DNA of 64,000 nt from Acetobacteraceae bacterium (lineage in GTDB: Bacteria > Pseudomonadota > Alphaproteobacteria > Acetobacterales > Acetobacteraceae). This document shows positions 33,951 to 43,477 of the stretch, one piece after another; positions within the stretch are counted from its first letter, which is position 1, and every line of letters begins with the position of its first letter. The stretch covers positions 303,786 to 367,785 of the forward strand of contig JAIXWG010000061.1 of assembly GCA_027482245.1 (NCBI GenBank), read 5' to 3'. Made by a program: the position numbers and the translations under genes. The notes beneath the pieces were generated by a model that searched no databases, was not told the DNA's origin, and worked only from the letters and a program-made list of their open reading frames with translations.

Positions 33951-34465
33951 GCGACCTGCTCGACACCCATGGCGTGGTGGATGGCGATTCCACGCTGACC
34001 ATCCAGCGCCTGCTGCCCGGCCCGATCGAACGGGTCTGGGCCTATCTGACGGAGGGCGAGTTGCGCCAGCGCTGGCTCGCCGCCGGCGAGATGGAGATGC
34101 GAGTCGGCGCCGAATTCGAGCTGACCTGGCGGAACGACAGGCTCGGCGGCGGGGAAAGGCCGGAGGGGTTCGGGGAGGAGCACCGGATGCGAAGCCGCAT
34201 CACCGCGCTCGATCCCCCCCGCCTGCTCGCCATCGAATGGGGCAGCACGGGCGGCGTGACCTTCGAACTGGCGCCGGCGGGCGCGCGGGTGCTGCTGACG
34301 CTGACGCATCGCCGCGTTGCCGATCGCGGCGTGCTGCTGAACGTCAGCGCCGGCTGGCACGCGCATCTGGACGTGCTGGCGGCGGTCGCGGAGGGCCGCC
34401 CGCTGCCGCCCTTCTGGCCGGCCTGGCTGCGGTTGAAGGCCGACTACGCAGCGCGCCTCGGCTGA
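33947..34465 (+). CDS. SRPBCC/AHSA1-type protein, operon partner of the ArsR repressor
   Basis: 172 residues. The START/SRPBCC fold is marked by LTIQRLLPGPIERVWAYLTE, GELRQRWLAAGEMEMRVGAE, FELTWRNDRLGGGERPEGFG and the long C-terminal helix SAGWHAHLDVLAAVAEGR. These cytoplasmic proteins bind hydrophobic ligands in a deep cavity. ArsR-SRPBCC pairs are widespread, usually co-transcribed; in some the SRPBCC protein may sense or process the inducer. The gene overlaps the ArsR stop (ATGA) and ends 3 bp before the convergent zinc-ribbon gene, with a short dyad (CGGCTGA...TCAGCCG) across both stop codons. Confidence 0.9.
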   Translation: MSDLLDTHGVVDGDSTLTIQRLLPGPIERVWAYLTEGELRQRWLAAGEMEMRVGAEFELTWRNDRLGGGERPEGFGEEHRMRSRITALDPPRLLAIEWGSTGGVTFELAPAGARVLLTLTHRRVADRGVLLNVSAGWHAHLDVLAAVAEGRPLPPFWPAWLRLKADYAARLG

Positions 34466-34468
34466 GGC

Positions 34469-34648
34469 TCAGCCGCCGCCGATGCCGGCGGTGACCTTGC
34501 CGGTGCCGCCGCAGGCCTCGCAGCGCGCGGCGCCGACGGTGCCCTTCCCCTGGCAGGTGGGGCAGACATCCTCCCCGGTGCCGGGCGTGCCGGGGGGCGC
34601 GACGTCACCGGGGTTCATCGCGCCCTTGTCGTCGTCCTGCGAAGCCAT
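34469..34648 (-). CDS. DnaJ-type zinc-ribbon miniprotein
   Basis: 59 residues. The C-terminal 30 residues hold two zinc-binding half-motifs, CPTCQGKGTVG and CEACGGTGKV, each of the CxxCxGxG form of the DnaJ cysteine-rich domain; the N-terminus is acidic and Pro-rich (MASQDDDKGAMNPGDVAPPG). Such free-standing DnaJ-like zinc ribbons are common in alphaproteobacteria, with unknown role. GGAGGATGGCGC precedes the ATG at 34648. It follows the dipeptide-type permease gene by 49 bp on the same strand and could be a late member of that operon, though a separate promoter is as likely. Confidence 0.8.
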   Translation of the reverse strand: MASQDDDKGAMNPGDVAPPGTPGTGEDVCPTCQGKGTVGAARCEACGGTGKVTAGIGGG

Positions 34649-34697
34649 GCGCCATCCTCCGTGGGGGATGGCGTCAACGCCCGCGCGGGCGTGCCGT

Positions 34698-35581
34698 TCA
34701 CCGCCTGTCCGCGCGCGGGTCCAGCGCGTCCCGCAGCCCGTCGCCGACCAGGTTGAAGGCCAGCACGACGATGAAGATCGCGGCGCCCGGCGCGATGGCG
34801 AGCCAGGGGGCGCCATCCAGGAAGCGCTGGGCGCTGTTCAGCATGGAGCCCCAGGACGGCGCCGGCGGCTGCTGGCCGAGGCCGAGGAAGCTGAGTGACG
34901 CCTCGGCGATGATCGCCTCCGCGATCGCCAGCGTCGCCTGCACCAGCAGCGGCGGGATGATGTTGGGCAGGACATGGACGAAGGCCGTGCGCCAGGGCGG
35001 GTTGCCGAGGCTGCGCGCGGCCTCCACCCAATCCGTGCTCTTCGCATCCAGCGCCATGCCGCGCGACAGGCGGACGAAGACCGGGCTGGCGGTGATGGCG
35101 ATGGCGATCATCGCATTCTCCAGCGCCGGGCCAAGGAACGCCGCCAGCGCGATCGCCAGGATGAGGAAGGGGACGGAGAGCATGGCATCCGCGATGCGGG
35201 AGATGGTCGCATCCACCCAGCCGCCCGCGAGCCCCGCCAGCAGCCCGATCGGCACGCCGATCAGCACCGCCCCCATCACGGAGATGACGCCGGCCATGAG
35301 GGAGGCCCTCGCCCCCCAGATCATGCGGGACAGCACGTCGCGCCCGTTCTCATCCGTGCCGAACCAGTGGAGCTCGGAGGGCGGCTTGCGGATGCGGGAC
35401 CAGCTGGTCGCGATCGGGTCGTAGGGCGCGATCCAGGGGGCGAGCGCCGCGATCAGCACGAAGGCGACCACGACGATGAGGCCCGCGACCGCCAGCTTGT
35501 GGCGGAAGAAGCGGCGGATGGCGCGGCGGGCGGGGGATTGGCCCTTCTCCAGCGCCGGCGCGCGCGTGGCGGTCGTCGTGC

Positions 35582-35585
<4 letters not shown>
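34698..35585 (-). CDS. Dpp/Opp-type ABC transporter permease (DppC)
   Basis: 295 residues, about six membrane helices. The DppC-type N-terminus (RRFFRHKLAVAGLIVVVAFV, then LAPWIAPYDPIATSW) is followed by HWFGTDENGRDVLSRMIWGA and the binding-protein-dependent transport loop EAARSLGNPPWRTAFVHVLP (EAA-x3-G). It pairs with the DppB-type permease encoded just upstream (ATGA overlap) to form the channel of an importer for peptides, nickel complexes or sugars. It is the seventh and last certain gene of the operon that begins with the DUF1028 gene near 42.3 kb. Confidence 0.94.
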
Positions 35586-36529
<944 letters not shown>

Positions 36530-36556
36530 GGTCAGGCGATCCTTTGGGTGGGGTGG

Positions 36557-38059
36557 TCAGTCAAGGCGGATGTCCTGCAGGCGGATGAGGCCGTCGGGAT
36601 GCGCCTGCAAGCCGCGCACGCGGGCGGCGTAGGCGGTGATGTTCATGCGGTGCCAGAGATACATCCGGCTGCGGTCGCGCCCGATGGCGATGCGCCAGGC
36701 GGCGTCATAGAGCGCGAGGCGCTTCGGCGGATCGGTCTCGGCGCGGGCCTCGTCCAGCAGGCGGTCCACCTCGGGGTCGGCGTACTTGCCCTCGTTGGTG
36801 GCGCCGCGGCTGTGGGCGCCGTGGTAGATGTTGCCGTCGGGATCGGGGCGGCCGGACCAGGCCGTCAGGGAGGCCTCGAAATCCCCGCGGTTCGAGGCGG
36901 CGAGGCCGGAGGCGTATTCCATGGCGTTGAGGCGGAGGTCGAAGCCCGCTTCCCGCACCATGGCCTGGATCATCTCGCCGACCTGCCGCAGGTCGGGGCT
37001 GTTCGGCACCGTCAGCGACAGGGAAACGGGCGTGGTGGCGCCGGCTTCGCGCAGCAGGGCGCGCGCGCGGTCGAGGTTGCGGCCCGGCACCGGGCCGATG
37101 GCGCGGAGGTGATAGGGGGAGGCCGGCGGCACGGGCTGGATGCTCGGCGTGTACTGCCCGCCATAGACCACCTGGTTAATCGCCTGGCGATCGATCGCGG
37201 CCTCGAAGGCCGCGCGGATGCGGGCATCCTGGCCGAAGGGTGTGCGGGACCGCGGGCCGTTGGCGATGTTGTAGGTGATGACCTGGTAGCCGAGTTCCTC
37301 GGCCTGGGCGATGCGCAGGCGGCTGTTGCGGCGCAGCGCCGGCACGTCGTCGGGCTCGATCTGCATCGCGACGTCGAGCGCGCCAGCCTGGAGGTTGGCG
37401 CGACGCGCGGTGTTGTCCGGGATGGCCTGGAAGGTCACGCGCGGGACGTGGATGCGCGCGGCTTCCCAGTACTGCGGGAAGCGGTCCAGCACGATGCGGT
37501 CCTGCGCGATCCGCTCTACGAAGCGGAAGGGGCCGGCGCAGACCGGCGCGCGGCCGAAATCGCGGCCCGTAGCCTCCAGCGCCGCGGGGCTCATGATCAT
37601 GCCGGCGCGGTCCGACAGCTGAGACAGGAAGGCGCCGGAGGGCGCATCGAGGCGCAGCAGCACCGTCAGCGGGTCCACCACCTCGATCGCCTGGAGGTTG
37701 GTGAGTTCGCCGCGGCGGAAGCTGCCCTGCATGGTCAGATGCCGGTGCAGCGACTGGCGCACGGCCTCCGCATCCATCGGCCTTCCGTCATGGAAGGTGA
37801 CGCCGGGGCGGAGCGTGATGCGGAGCGTCTGCTGGTCCGCCCAGGACCAGCCCGTCGCCAGCTGCGGGACGAGTTCGAGCCTGTCGCTGACGTCGAAGAG
37901 CTTGTCGCAGAGCCCGATGAAGACCGTGCGGCTGGCGAAGGTGCGCGCCAGCGTCGGGTCCAGGATGTCGGGGTCGTCCTTCAGGCCGATGCGCAGCGGC
38001 TGGCCCGCGGCGGGTGCGACCGCCGCGAGCATCACCAGTGTTGCCAGGACGCTGCGCAT
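36557..38059 (-). CDS. Peptide-type ABC transporter substrate-binding protein (second copy)
   Basis: 500 residues of the SBP_bac_5 family. Signal peptide MRSVLATLVMLAAVAPAAG, then LRIGLKDDPDILDPTLARTF, LVPQLATGWSWADQQTLRIT, LRPGVTFHDGRPMDAEAVRQ and, near the C-terminus, EGKYADPEVDRLLDEARAET. It closely follows the preceding binding protein in sequence throughout (for example both have DDPDILDPTLARTF or EDPDILDPTLARTF and VCAGPxRFVERxAQDRIVLxRFP). The ATG at 38059 begins the signal peptide; the longer upstream frame is not credible. It sits 12 bp after its paralogue. Two binding proteins for one permease pair would widen substrate range. Confidence 0.93.
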   Translation of the reverse strand: MRSVLATLVMLAAVAPAAGQPLRIGLKDDPDILDPTLARTFASRTVFIGLCDKLFDVSDRLELVPQLATGWSWADQQTLRITLRPGVTFHDGRPMDAEAVRQSLHRHLTMQGSFRRGELTNLQAIEVVDPLTVLLRLDAPSGAFLSQLSDRAGMIMSPAALEATGRDFGRAPVCAGPFRFVERIAQDRIVLDRFPQYWEAARIHVPRVTFQAIPDNTARRANLQAGALDVAMQIEPDDVPALRRNSRLRIAQAEELGYQVITYNIANGPRSRTPFGQDARIRAAFEAAIDRQAINQVVYGGQYTPSIQPVPPASPYHLRAIGPVPGRNLDRARALLREAGATTPVSLSLTVPNSPDLRQVGEMIQAMVREAGFDLRLNAMEYASGLAASNRGDFEASLTAWSGRPDPDGNIYHGAHSRGATNEGKYADPEVDRLLDEARAETDPPKRLALYDAAWRIAIGRDRSRMYLWHRMNITAYAARVRGLQAHPDGLIRLQDIRLD

Positions 38060-38070
38060 CGGACGCCTCC

Positions 38071-39591
38071 TCAGTTGAAGCGCATGCCCTGCAGGCGGAT
38101 CAGCCCGTCCGGCACCGGCACGAAGCCCGTCAGCCGGGTGGAATGGCCGACGATGTTCTTGCGGTGCCAGAGATAGATGATGCCGAGGTCCTGGGCGCGC
38201 GCGCGCCACATCTGCTCATACAGCGATGCGCGGCGGGCCTGGTCGGATTCCACGCGGGCAGCGCCGATCAGGCGATCGACCTCGGGGTTGGAATACTTGC
38301 CGTCGTTCTGCGGGCCCTGGCTGTGGATGAAGGTCCAGATGTTGCCATCCGGGTCCGCGCGGCCCGACCAAGCAAGCAGGTAGGTCTCGAACTCACCTCG
38401 CGTCGCGGCCTGGAGGGAGGAGGCGAATTCCATCGCGTTCAGCCGCAGCTCGAAGCCCGCCTCCCGCACCATGGCCTGGATCACCTCGCCGACCTGGCGG
38501 AGGTCCGGGTTGTTCGGGATCGTCATCTCCACCTGCACCGGCGTGCGCACGCCGGCTTCGGCCAGCAGGGCGCGGGCGCGGGCGACGTCGCGCGCAGGCG
38601 GCGTGATGGAGCGCGCGTGATAGGGGTTGGACGGCGGCACGGCCTGCGCGGTCGGCGTGTACTGCCCCTCATAGACCACCTGGTTGATGGCGGCGCGATC
38701 GATGGCGAGTTCGAAGGCGCGGCGCACGCGCGGGTCCTGCCCCATCGGCGTCTGCGCCCGGGCGCCGTTGCCGACATTGATGGTGATGCCCTGGTAGCCG
38801 AGCTCGTCGGAGACGCTGACGCGAAGACGGCTGTTGCGGTTCACCTGGCGGAGGTCATCGGGCTCGATCGTCTGCACCAGCTCCAGCGAGCCGGATTGCA
38901 GGTTCGCGAGGCGGACGGTGTTGTCCGGGATGGGCAGGTAGGTGACGCGGTTGATGTGGATGCGGCCGGCGTCCCAGTAGTCCGGGAAACGTTCCAGGAC
39001 GATGCGGTCCTGCGCGACCCGCTCGACGAAGCGCATGGGGCCGGCGCAGACGGGGCGGTTGCCGAAGTTGCGGCCGGCGGCCTCCGCCGCGCGGGGGCTC
39101 ACGATCATGCCGGCACGATCTGTCAGCTGCGACACGAAGGGCGCGAAAGGTTCGCGCAGGCGGACGCGGACGGTGCTGGCGTCCACGACCTCCGCGCCCG
39201 TCATGGAGTTGATCTCGCCGCGGCGGAAGCTGCCCTGCATCGTCAGGTGGCGGGTCAGCGAATAGACGACGGATTCCGCCGTCATCGGGTCGCCGTCGTG
39301 GAACTTCACGCCCTGGCGGATGGTGATGAGCAGCGACTGCGGGTCTTCCCAGCGATAGCCGGTGGCGAGCTGGGGGACGATCTCCAGCTTCTCGTTGATG
39401 TCGAAGAGCTTGTCGCAGAGGCCGGCGAAGACGATGCGGCCGACGAAGGTGCGGGCGAGGGTCGGATCGAGGATATCGGGGTCTTCCCGCAGGCCGATGC
39501 GGATGTTTTGCGCCTGCGCGGCGGGCGCGGCGGAAAGCGCGGCCAGGGCGAGGAAGCCCATGGCGAGGGTCTTGCGGATCATTGCCGTCAT
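38071..39591 (-). CDS. Peptide-type ABC transporter substrate-binding protein (first copy)
   Basis: 506 residues, SBP_bac_5 family, with signal peptide (AMGFLALAALSAAPAAQA). Conserved lines are RIGLREDPDILDPTLARTFV, VPQLATGYRWEDPQSLLITI, VKFHDGDPMTAESVVYSLTR and KYSNPEVDRLIGAARVE. The ATG at 39591 overlaps the upstream ATPase stop (ATGA); a second ATG three codons later (39582) has GGGAG at a better distance, so the true start is one of these. It is paralogous to the next gene along its whole length. The mature protein would capture its ligand in the periplasm and deliver it to the DppB/DppC channel. Confidence 0.93.
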   Translation of the reverse strand: MTAMIRKTLAMGFLALAALSAAPAAQAQNIRIGLREDPDILDPTLARTFVGRIVFAGLCDKLFDINEKLEIVPQLATGYRWEDPQSLLITIRQGVKFHDGDPMTAESVVYSLTRHLTMQGSFRRGEINSMTGAEVVDASTVRVRLREPFAPFVSQLTDRAGMIVSPRAAEAAGRNFGNRPVCAGPMRFVERVAQDRIVLERFPDYWDAGRIHINRVTYLPIPDNTVRLANLQSGSLELVQTIEPDDLRQVNRNSRLRVSVSDELGYQGITINVGNGARAQTPMGQDPRVRRAFELAIDRAAINQVVYEGQYTPTAQAVPPSNPYHARSITPPARDVARARALLAEAGVRTPVQVEMTIPNNPDLRQVGEVIQAMVREAGFELRLNAMEFASSLQAATRGEFETYLLAWSGRADPDGNIWTFIHSQGPQNDGKYSNPEVDRLIGAARVESDQARRASLYEQMWRARAQDLGIIYLWHRKNIVGHSTRLTGFVPVPDGLIRLQGMRFN

Positions 39592-40652
39592 TCTCCCGTT
39601 CGTTGGTCGCTGAAGAAGGCTTGCAGGCGCTTCAGGCGTTCGCCGCCGGCATCGCGTTCATGGCGCGCGGCGGCGGGGGGCAGGCGGTCCTGCAGGTGGC
39701 AGGCGGCGATGTGGTCCCCCTTGGGCCCGTGATCGGCCAGGGGCGGGATCTCCGCCGCGCAGATCGCCTCGGCATGCGGGCAGCGGGTGCGGAAGCGGCA
39801 GCCGCTCGGCGGGTTGATCGGGCTCGGCACGTCGCCTTCCAGCAGCGCCGCCGCGCCCCTGGTGTGCCCCTGCCCCGGCACGGCGGCCAGCAGCGCGCGG
39901 GTGTAGGGGTGCTTCGGGTTGCCGAAGACCTCGGCAGCCGGCCCTTCCTCCACGATGCGGCCGAGATACATGACGGCGACGCGATCCGCGATGTGGCGCA
40001 CCACGCCAAGGTCGTGGCTGATCAGCACGAAGGTGAGGCCGAGTTCGCGGATGAGGTCCTGCAGCAGGTTGATGACCTGCGCCTGCACGGAGACGTCGAG
40101 CGCGGAGACGGGCTCATCCCCCACGATCAGCTTGGGGCCGGAGGCGAGTGCGCGGGCGATCGCGATGCGCTGGCGCTGGCCGCCGGAGAATTCATGCGGC
40201 CAGCGGCGGGCGAGTTCCGGCCGCAGTCCGACGCGGGAGAGCAGTTCCGCGACGCGGTCACGCTCCCCGGATCGCGGGACGATGCCATGCAGCCGCAGCG
40301 GTTCCGCCACCGCCTGCTCCACCGTCATGCGCGGGTCGAGGCTGGCGAAGGGGTCCTGGAAGATCAGCTGCATGTCGCGGCGCCGGGCGCGCAGCGCGGC
40401 GGGGGAGAGGCTGCGGAGGTCCTCGCCCTCGAAGAGGATGGCGCCGCTGTCGGGCTCGATGAGGCGCAGCGCCAGGCGGCCGAGAGTCGACTTCCCGCAG
40501 CCCGACTCGCCCACGATGGCGAGCACGCTGCCGCGCGGGACGCTGAGCGACACGCCATCCACGGCGCGCACGGCGCCCTTCGACCGGCCGAGCGCATCCC
40601 GCACCGGGAAGGCGCGGGCGACGTCGCGAAGTTCCAGCATCGGCGCGGTCAC
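39588..40652 (-). CDS. Dpp/Opp-type ABC transporter ATPase (DppF)
   Basis: 354 residues, GTG start overlapping the DppD stop (GTGA). Walker A is GESGCGKST, the signature is EFSGGQRQRIAIARAL, Walker B is KLIVGDEPVSALD, and the H-loop is ISHDLG. The C-terminal oligopeptide-type extension (PSGCRFRTRCPHAEAIC) has the cysteines that in relatives bind a 4Fe-4S cluster. It energises import together with the DppD subunit encoded upstream. The start GTG 40652 was chosen over ATG 40640 because of the overlap and because it preserves the beginning of the first strand. Confidence 0.94.
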   Translation of the reverse strand: MTAPMLELRDVARAFPVRDALGRSKGAVRAVDGVSLSVPRGSVLAIVGESGCGKSTLGRLALRLIEPDSGAILFEGEDLRSLSPAALRARRRDMQLIFQDPFASLDPRMTVEQAVAEPLRLHGIVPRSGERDRVAELLSRVGLRPELARRWPHEFSGGQRQRIAIARALASGPKLIVGDEPVSALDVSVQAQVINLLQDLIRELGLTFVLISHDLGVVRHIADRVAVMYLGRIVEEGPAAEVFGNPKHPYTRALLAAVPGQGHTRGAAALLEGDVPSPINPPSGCRFRTRCPHAEAICAAEIPPLADHGPKGDHIAACHLQDRLPPAAARHERDAGGERLKRLQAFFSDQRTGE

Positions 40653-41638
40653 GCGGCGTTCTCCAGCAGCGTATCGAGCGGCGCGCGCCAGCACGCCACC
40701 TGGTGGCCCGGCAGCACCTCCCCCAGCGGCGGCGATTCCTCACGGCATTTCTCGAGTGCAAAGGGACAGCGGGCGGCGAAGCGGCAGCCCTGCGGGGGAT
40801 GCAGAAGGTCGGGGACCGTGCCCTCGATGCTGGCCAGGCGGGCGGCGCCGCCTTCGAGGCGCGGCGCGGCACCGAGCAGGCCGATGGTGTAGGGGTGCTG
40901 CGGCGTGGCGAAGAGCTGTTCGGCCGGCGCGCGTTCGGCGACGCGGCCCGCATACATGACGACGACATCGTCCGCATGGTCGGCGACGACGCCGAGATCA
41001 TGGGTGATGAGCACGACGGCCGTCCCCGTCTCCCGCTTCAGCTCGTCGATCAGGGCCAGGATCTGGGCCTGCACTGTCACGTCGAGCGCGGTGGTGGGTT
41101 CGTCCGCGATCAGCAGCCGCGGCTTGCAGGCCAGCGCCATGGCGATCATCACGCGCTGACGCATGCCCCCCGACAGCTGGTGCGGATACTGCTTGGCGCG
41201 CCGCGCAGCATCGGGGATGCGGACGCGGGAGAGCATCTCCACCGCGCGGTCGAAAGCCGCCTGGGGGTCCAGCTTCTGGTGGATGCGCAGCGCCTCCGCC
41301 ACCTGCTCGCCGGCGGTGAAGGCGGGGTTCAGGCTGGTCATGGGTTCCTGGAACACCATCGCCATCTCGCCGCCGCGCTTGCCGCGCCATTCCTCCGCCG
41401 TCAGGGTCGAGACCTCCCGCCCCGCCAGGCGGATGGAGCCGCCGATGCGCCCGCCGGTCGGCAGCAGGCCCATGATGGCGAGCGCGGTGACGGATTTGCC
41501 GCAGCCGCTTTCGCCGACGACGGCGGTGGTGCGGCCGGGCGAGACGGCGAAGGAGATGCCATCGACCGGCCGCAGCAGCCCGCGATCGGTCGGGAAGCTG
41601 ACGGTGACGTCGCGGAGTTCGAGGACGGGGTCGGCCAT
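40649..41638 (-). CDS. Dpp/Opp-type ABC transporter ATPase (DppD)
   Basis: 329 residues. Starts MADPVLELRDVTVSFPTDRG at an ATGA overlap with the DUF1028 gene. Walker A GESGCGKSV, signature QLSGGMRQRVMIAMALA, Walker B RLLIADEPTTALD and H-loop ITHDLG are all intact. The C-terminal oligopeptide region has QGCRFAARCPFALEKCREE, including the Cys cluster of this subfamily. It forms the heterodimeric motor with DppF. The longer upstream frame overlaps the previous gene and is rejected. Confidence 0.94.
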   Translation of the reverse strand: MADPVLELRDVTVSFPTDRGLLRPVDGISFAVSPGRTTAVVGESGCGKSVTALAIMGLLPTGGRIGGSIRLAGREVSTLTAEEWRGKRGGEMAMVFQEPMTSLNPAFTAGEQVAEALRIHQKLDPQAAFDRAVEMLSRVRIPDAARRAKQYPHQLSGGMRQRVMIAMALACKPRLLIADEPTTALDVTVQAQILALIDELKRETGTAVVLITHDLGVVADHADDVVVMYAGRVAERAPAEQLFATPQHPYTIGLLGAAPRLEGGAARLASIEGTVPDLLHPPQGCRFAARCPFALEKCREESPPLGEVLPGHQVACWRAPLDTLLENAA

Positions 41639-42345
41639 CAATCCTTCTCCGCCTGGGCGGCCGCGATGGCCGCCTGGATCACGGCGCGGTCGAAGACGCC
41701 GGGATGGTCGGCGCCGGGCAGGAAACGCCGGAAATGGCGCGTATAGCCGTGCCACACGCGGTAGATGCGGCGCAGTTCCGCCAGCGGGTCCGCATGGTCA
41801 TCGACCCGCAAATCGAGGTCGGGGATCGGGCCGTTGGACGCCACCTGGAGCGCGACCGATTGCCGCCCGCGCTTGTCGCCGCCGGCAGCCTCCCCGGCTT
41901 CCATCGCCAGCATCAGGCGCTCCGCCAGTGGCAGCCCGGCGGAGGCCAGGAAGGCGTCGCGAGTCGCCTCGATCACCTGTGGCCCGGCCAGCATGTTGCC
42001 GGCGACGGAGACGTCCTGCGCGCCAAGATGCCCGCACCAGCCGACGCAATCGGCGCCGGTGTGGCGCGCGCTGCTGCCATCGGCGGCCAGCACATGGGCC
42101 TGGCGCGTGGCGCGGCCGGCATCGGCGGCGACCAGGGATGCGAGGGCGTCATCCGCCCCCTGCCCGGCCTTCAGCCCGGCCAGTGCGCGGGGCGCGATGA
42201 AGGGGTTCACCAGGGCCTGGGTGGCCGCGGCGCCGACGCCGCCCTCCACCCGGGGGCAGAGGGCACCGACCGCCAGGAAGCGGCTGGCGACGGCGACGCC
42301 GAGTTCGCCGGTCGCCGCGTCTCGCGCAAGGATGGACCAGGTCAT
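41638..42345 (-). CDS. DUF1028 protein (Ntn-hydrolase-like), first gene of the Dpp operon
   Basis: 235 residues. The DUF1028 family is marked by MTWSILARDAATGELGVAVA, AVGALCPRVEGGVGAAATQA, AGNMLAGPQVIEATRDAF and GGDKRGRQSVALQVAS. The fold is Ntn-hydrolase-like; a hydrolytic role on peptides or amides is assumed but not proven. Genes of this family are often beside peptide importers, which suggests the product of the transporter is its substrate. Its stop overlaps the DppD start (ATGA). A strong 26-bp dyad lies 16-41 bp before the ATG at 42345, consistent with repressor control of the whole operon. Confidence 0.9.
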   Translation of the reverse strand: MTWSILARDAATGELGVAVASRFLAVGALCPRVEGGVGAAATQALVNPFIAPRALAGLKAGQGADDALASLVAADAGRATRQAHVLAADGSSARHTGADCVGWCGHLGAQDVSVAGNMLAGPQVIEATRDAFLASAGLPLAERLMLAMEAGEAAGGDKRGRQSVALQVASNGPIPDLDLRVDDHADPLAELRRIYRVWHGYTRHFRRFLPGADHPGVFDRAVIQAAIAAAQAEKD

Positions 42346-42360
42346 GGGGGTCCATGTGAC

Positions 42361-42386
42361 ACAGACTTGCGTGGACGCAAGCCTGT
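42361..42386. promoter_or_regulatory. 26-bp dyad upstream of the DUF1028-Dpp operon
   Basis: Arms ACAG-A-CTTGCG and CGCAAG-C-CTGT around TGGA: ten of eleven positions per arm pair. It lies 16-41 bp before the DUF1028 start on the minus strand. The size and symmetry suit a GntR- or IclR-type operator. No cognate regulator gene is adjacent. Confidence 0.55.
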
Positions 42387-42478
42387 ATCCCAGAGGATTG
42401 GCGCGTCACGGTGCAGGAAACTGCCCACGCACCGGACAAGCTGCGCGGTGATCGGGCAAACCGACCACCGCCTCCGCC

Positions 42479-43474
42479 TTACAGCTTCACCTTCAGCAGG
42501 TTGCCGATCTCGCCCACGATGCCGCGGCGGAAGGCCAGCACGGCGGCGATGAAGATCACGCCCTGGATCACCAGCACCCAGGCGCCGAATTCGGCCAAGT
42601 AGGTCTGCATGGTGACGATGGTCGCCGCCCCCGCCACCGGGCCGAAGATGGTGCCAAGCCCGCCGACGAGGGACATCAGCACGACCTCCCCCGACATGGT
42701 CCAGATCACGTCCGTCAGCGTCGCGATCTTCATGGCCAGCGCCTTCGCCGCACCTGCCAGGCCGGCGATGCCGGCGGAGATCACGAAGGCCATCAGCTTG
42801 TAGTCGTCGCTGCGGTAGCCGAGCGAGATGGCCCGCGGTTCATTGTCCCGGATCGCCTTCAGCACTTGGCCGAACGGCGAATGGACGACGCGGTGGATCA
42901 GCAGGAAGCCGCCGAGGAACACGCCCGCCACGACCCAGTACATCGCGAAGTCGCTGCTGAGGTCGAAGACGCCGAAGAGCTTGCCGCGCGGGATGGCCTG
43001 GATGCCGTCCTCGCCGCCCGTGAAGGGGGCCTGCACGCAGAAGAAGTAGACCATCTGGGCAAGGGCCAGCGTGATCATGGCGAAGTAGATGCCGGTGCGG
43101 CGGATGGCGAGCCAGCCGAAGGGGATGCCGAGCAGCGCGCCCGTGGCGCCCCCCAACAGGATCGCCACCTCCGGCGTCACGCCCCAGGCCTTGGCGGCAT
43201 AGCCGCTGACATAGGCGCCCATGCCGAAATAGGCGGCGTGGCCGAAGCTCAGCAGCCCGACATAGCCGATCAGCAGATTGAAGGCGCAGGCGAAGAGCGC
43301 GAAGCACAGCAGCTTCATCAGGAAGAAGGGGTAGATGACGAAGGGGCTGGCCACGACGATGACGACCAGCGCCAGGAAGGCCGCAGCCTGCGGGCGGGTG
43401 AAGCCGAAGAAGGTTTCCTGATCGGCCGCCGGCGCGCCCGGGGGTGCGGCGGTGGCGATGCTGCCCTCGGCCAT
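42479..43474 (-). CDS. livM: Branched-chain amino-acid-type ABC transporter permease LivM
   Basis: 331 residues, about ten membrane helices, of the LivM family. Marks: LLCFALFACAFNLLIGYVGL (start of the conserved core), SFGHAAYFGMGAYVSGYAAK, LAIRRTGIYFAMITLALAQM, SPFGQVLKAIRDNEPRAISL and the terminal GLGTIFGPVAGAATIVTMQ. It forms half of the channel for an HAAT-type importer (amino acids, amides or urea-like solutes). The start at 43474 lies 3 bp from the livH stop. It ends the livG-livF-SBP-livH-livM operon. Ligand specificity sits in the binding protein and is not certain. Confidence 0.94.
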   Translation of the reverse strand: MAEGSIATAAPPGAPAADQETFFGFTRPQAAAFLALVVIVVASPFVIYPFFLMKLLCFALFACAFNLLIGYVGLLSFGHAAYFGMGAYVSGYAAKAWGVTPEVAILLGGATGALLGIPFGWLAIRRTGIYFAMITLALAQMVYFFCVQAPFTGGEDGIQAIPRGKLFGVFDLSSDFAMYWVVAGVFLGGFLLIHRVVHSPFGQVLKAIRDNEPRAISLGYRSDDYKLMAFVISAGIAGLAGAAKALAMKIATLTDVIWTMSGEVVLMSLVGGLGTIFGPVAGAATIVTMQTYLAEFGAWVLVIQGVIFIAAVLAFRRGIVGEIGNLLKVKL

Positions 43475-43477
43475 GGC

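Noticed and set aside
34459..34475. Dyad over the two convergent stop codons as an intrinsic terminator
   Set aside because: The inverted repeat is short with almost no loop and no T-run, so termination is not supported.
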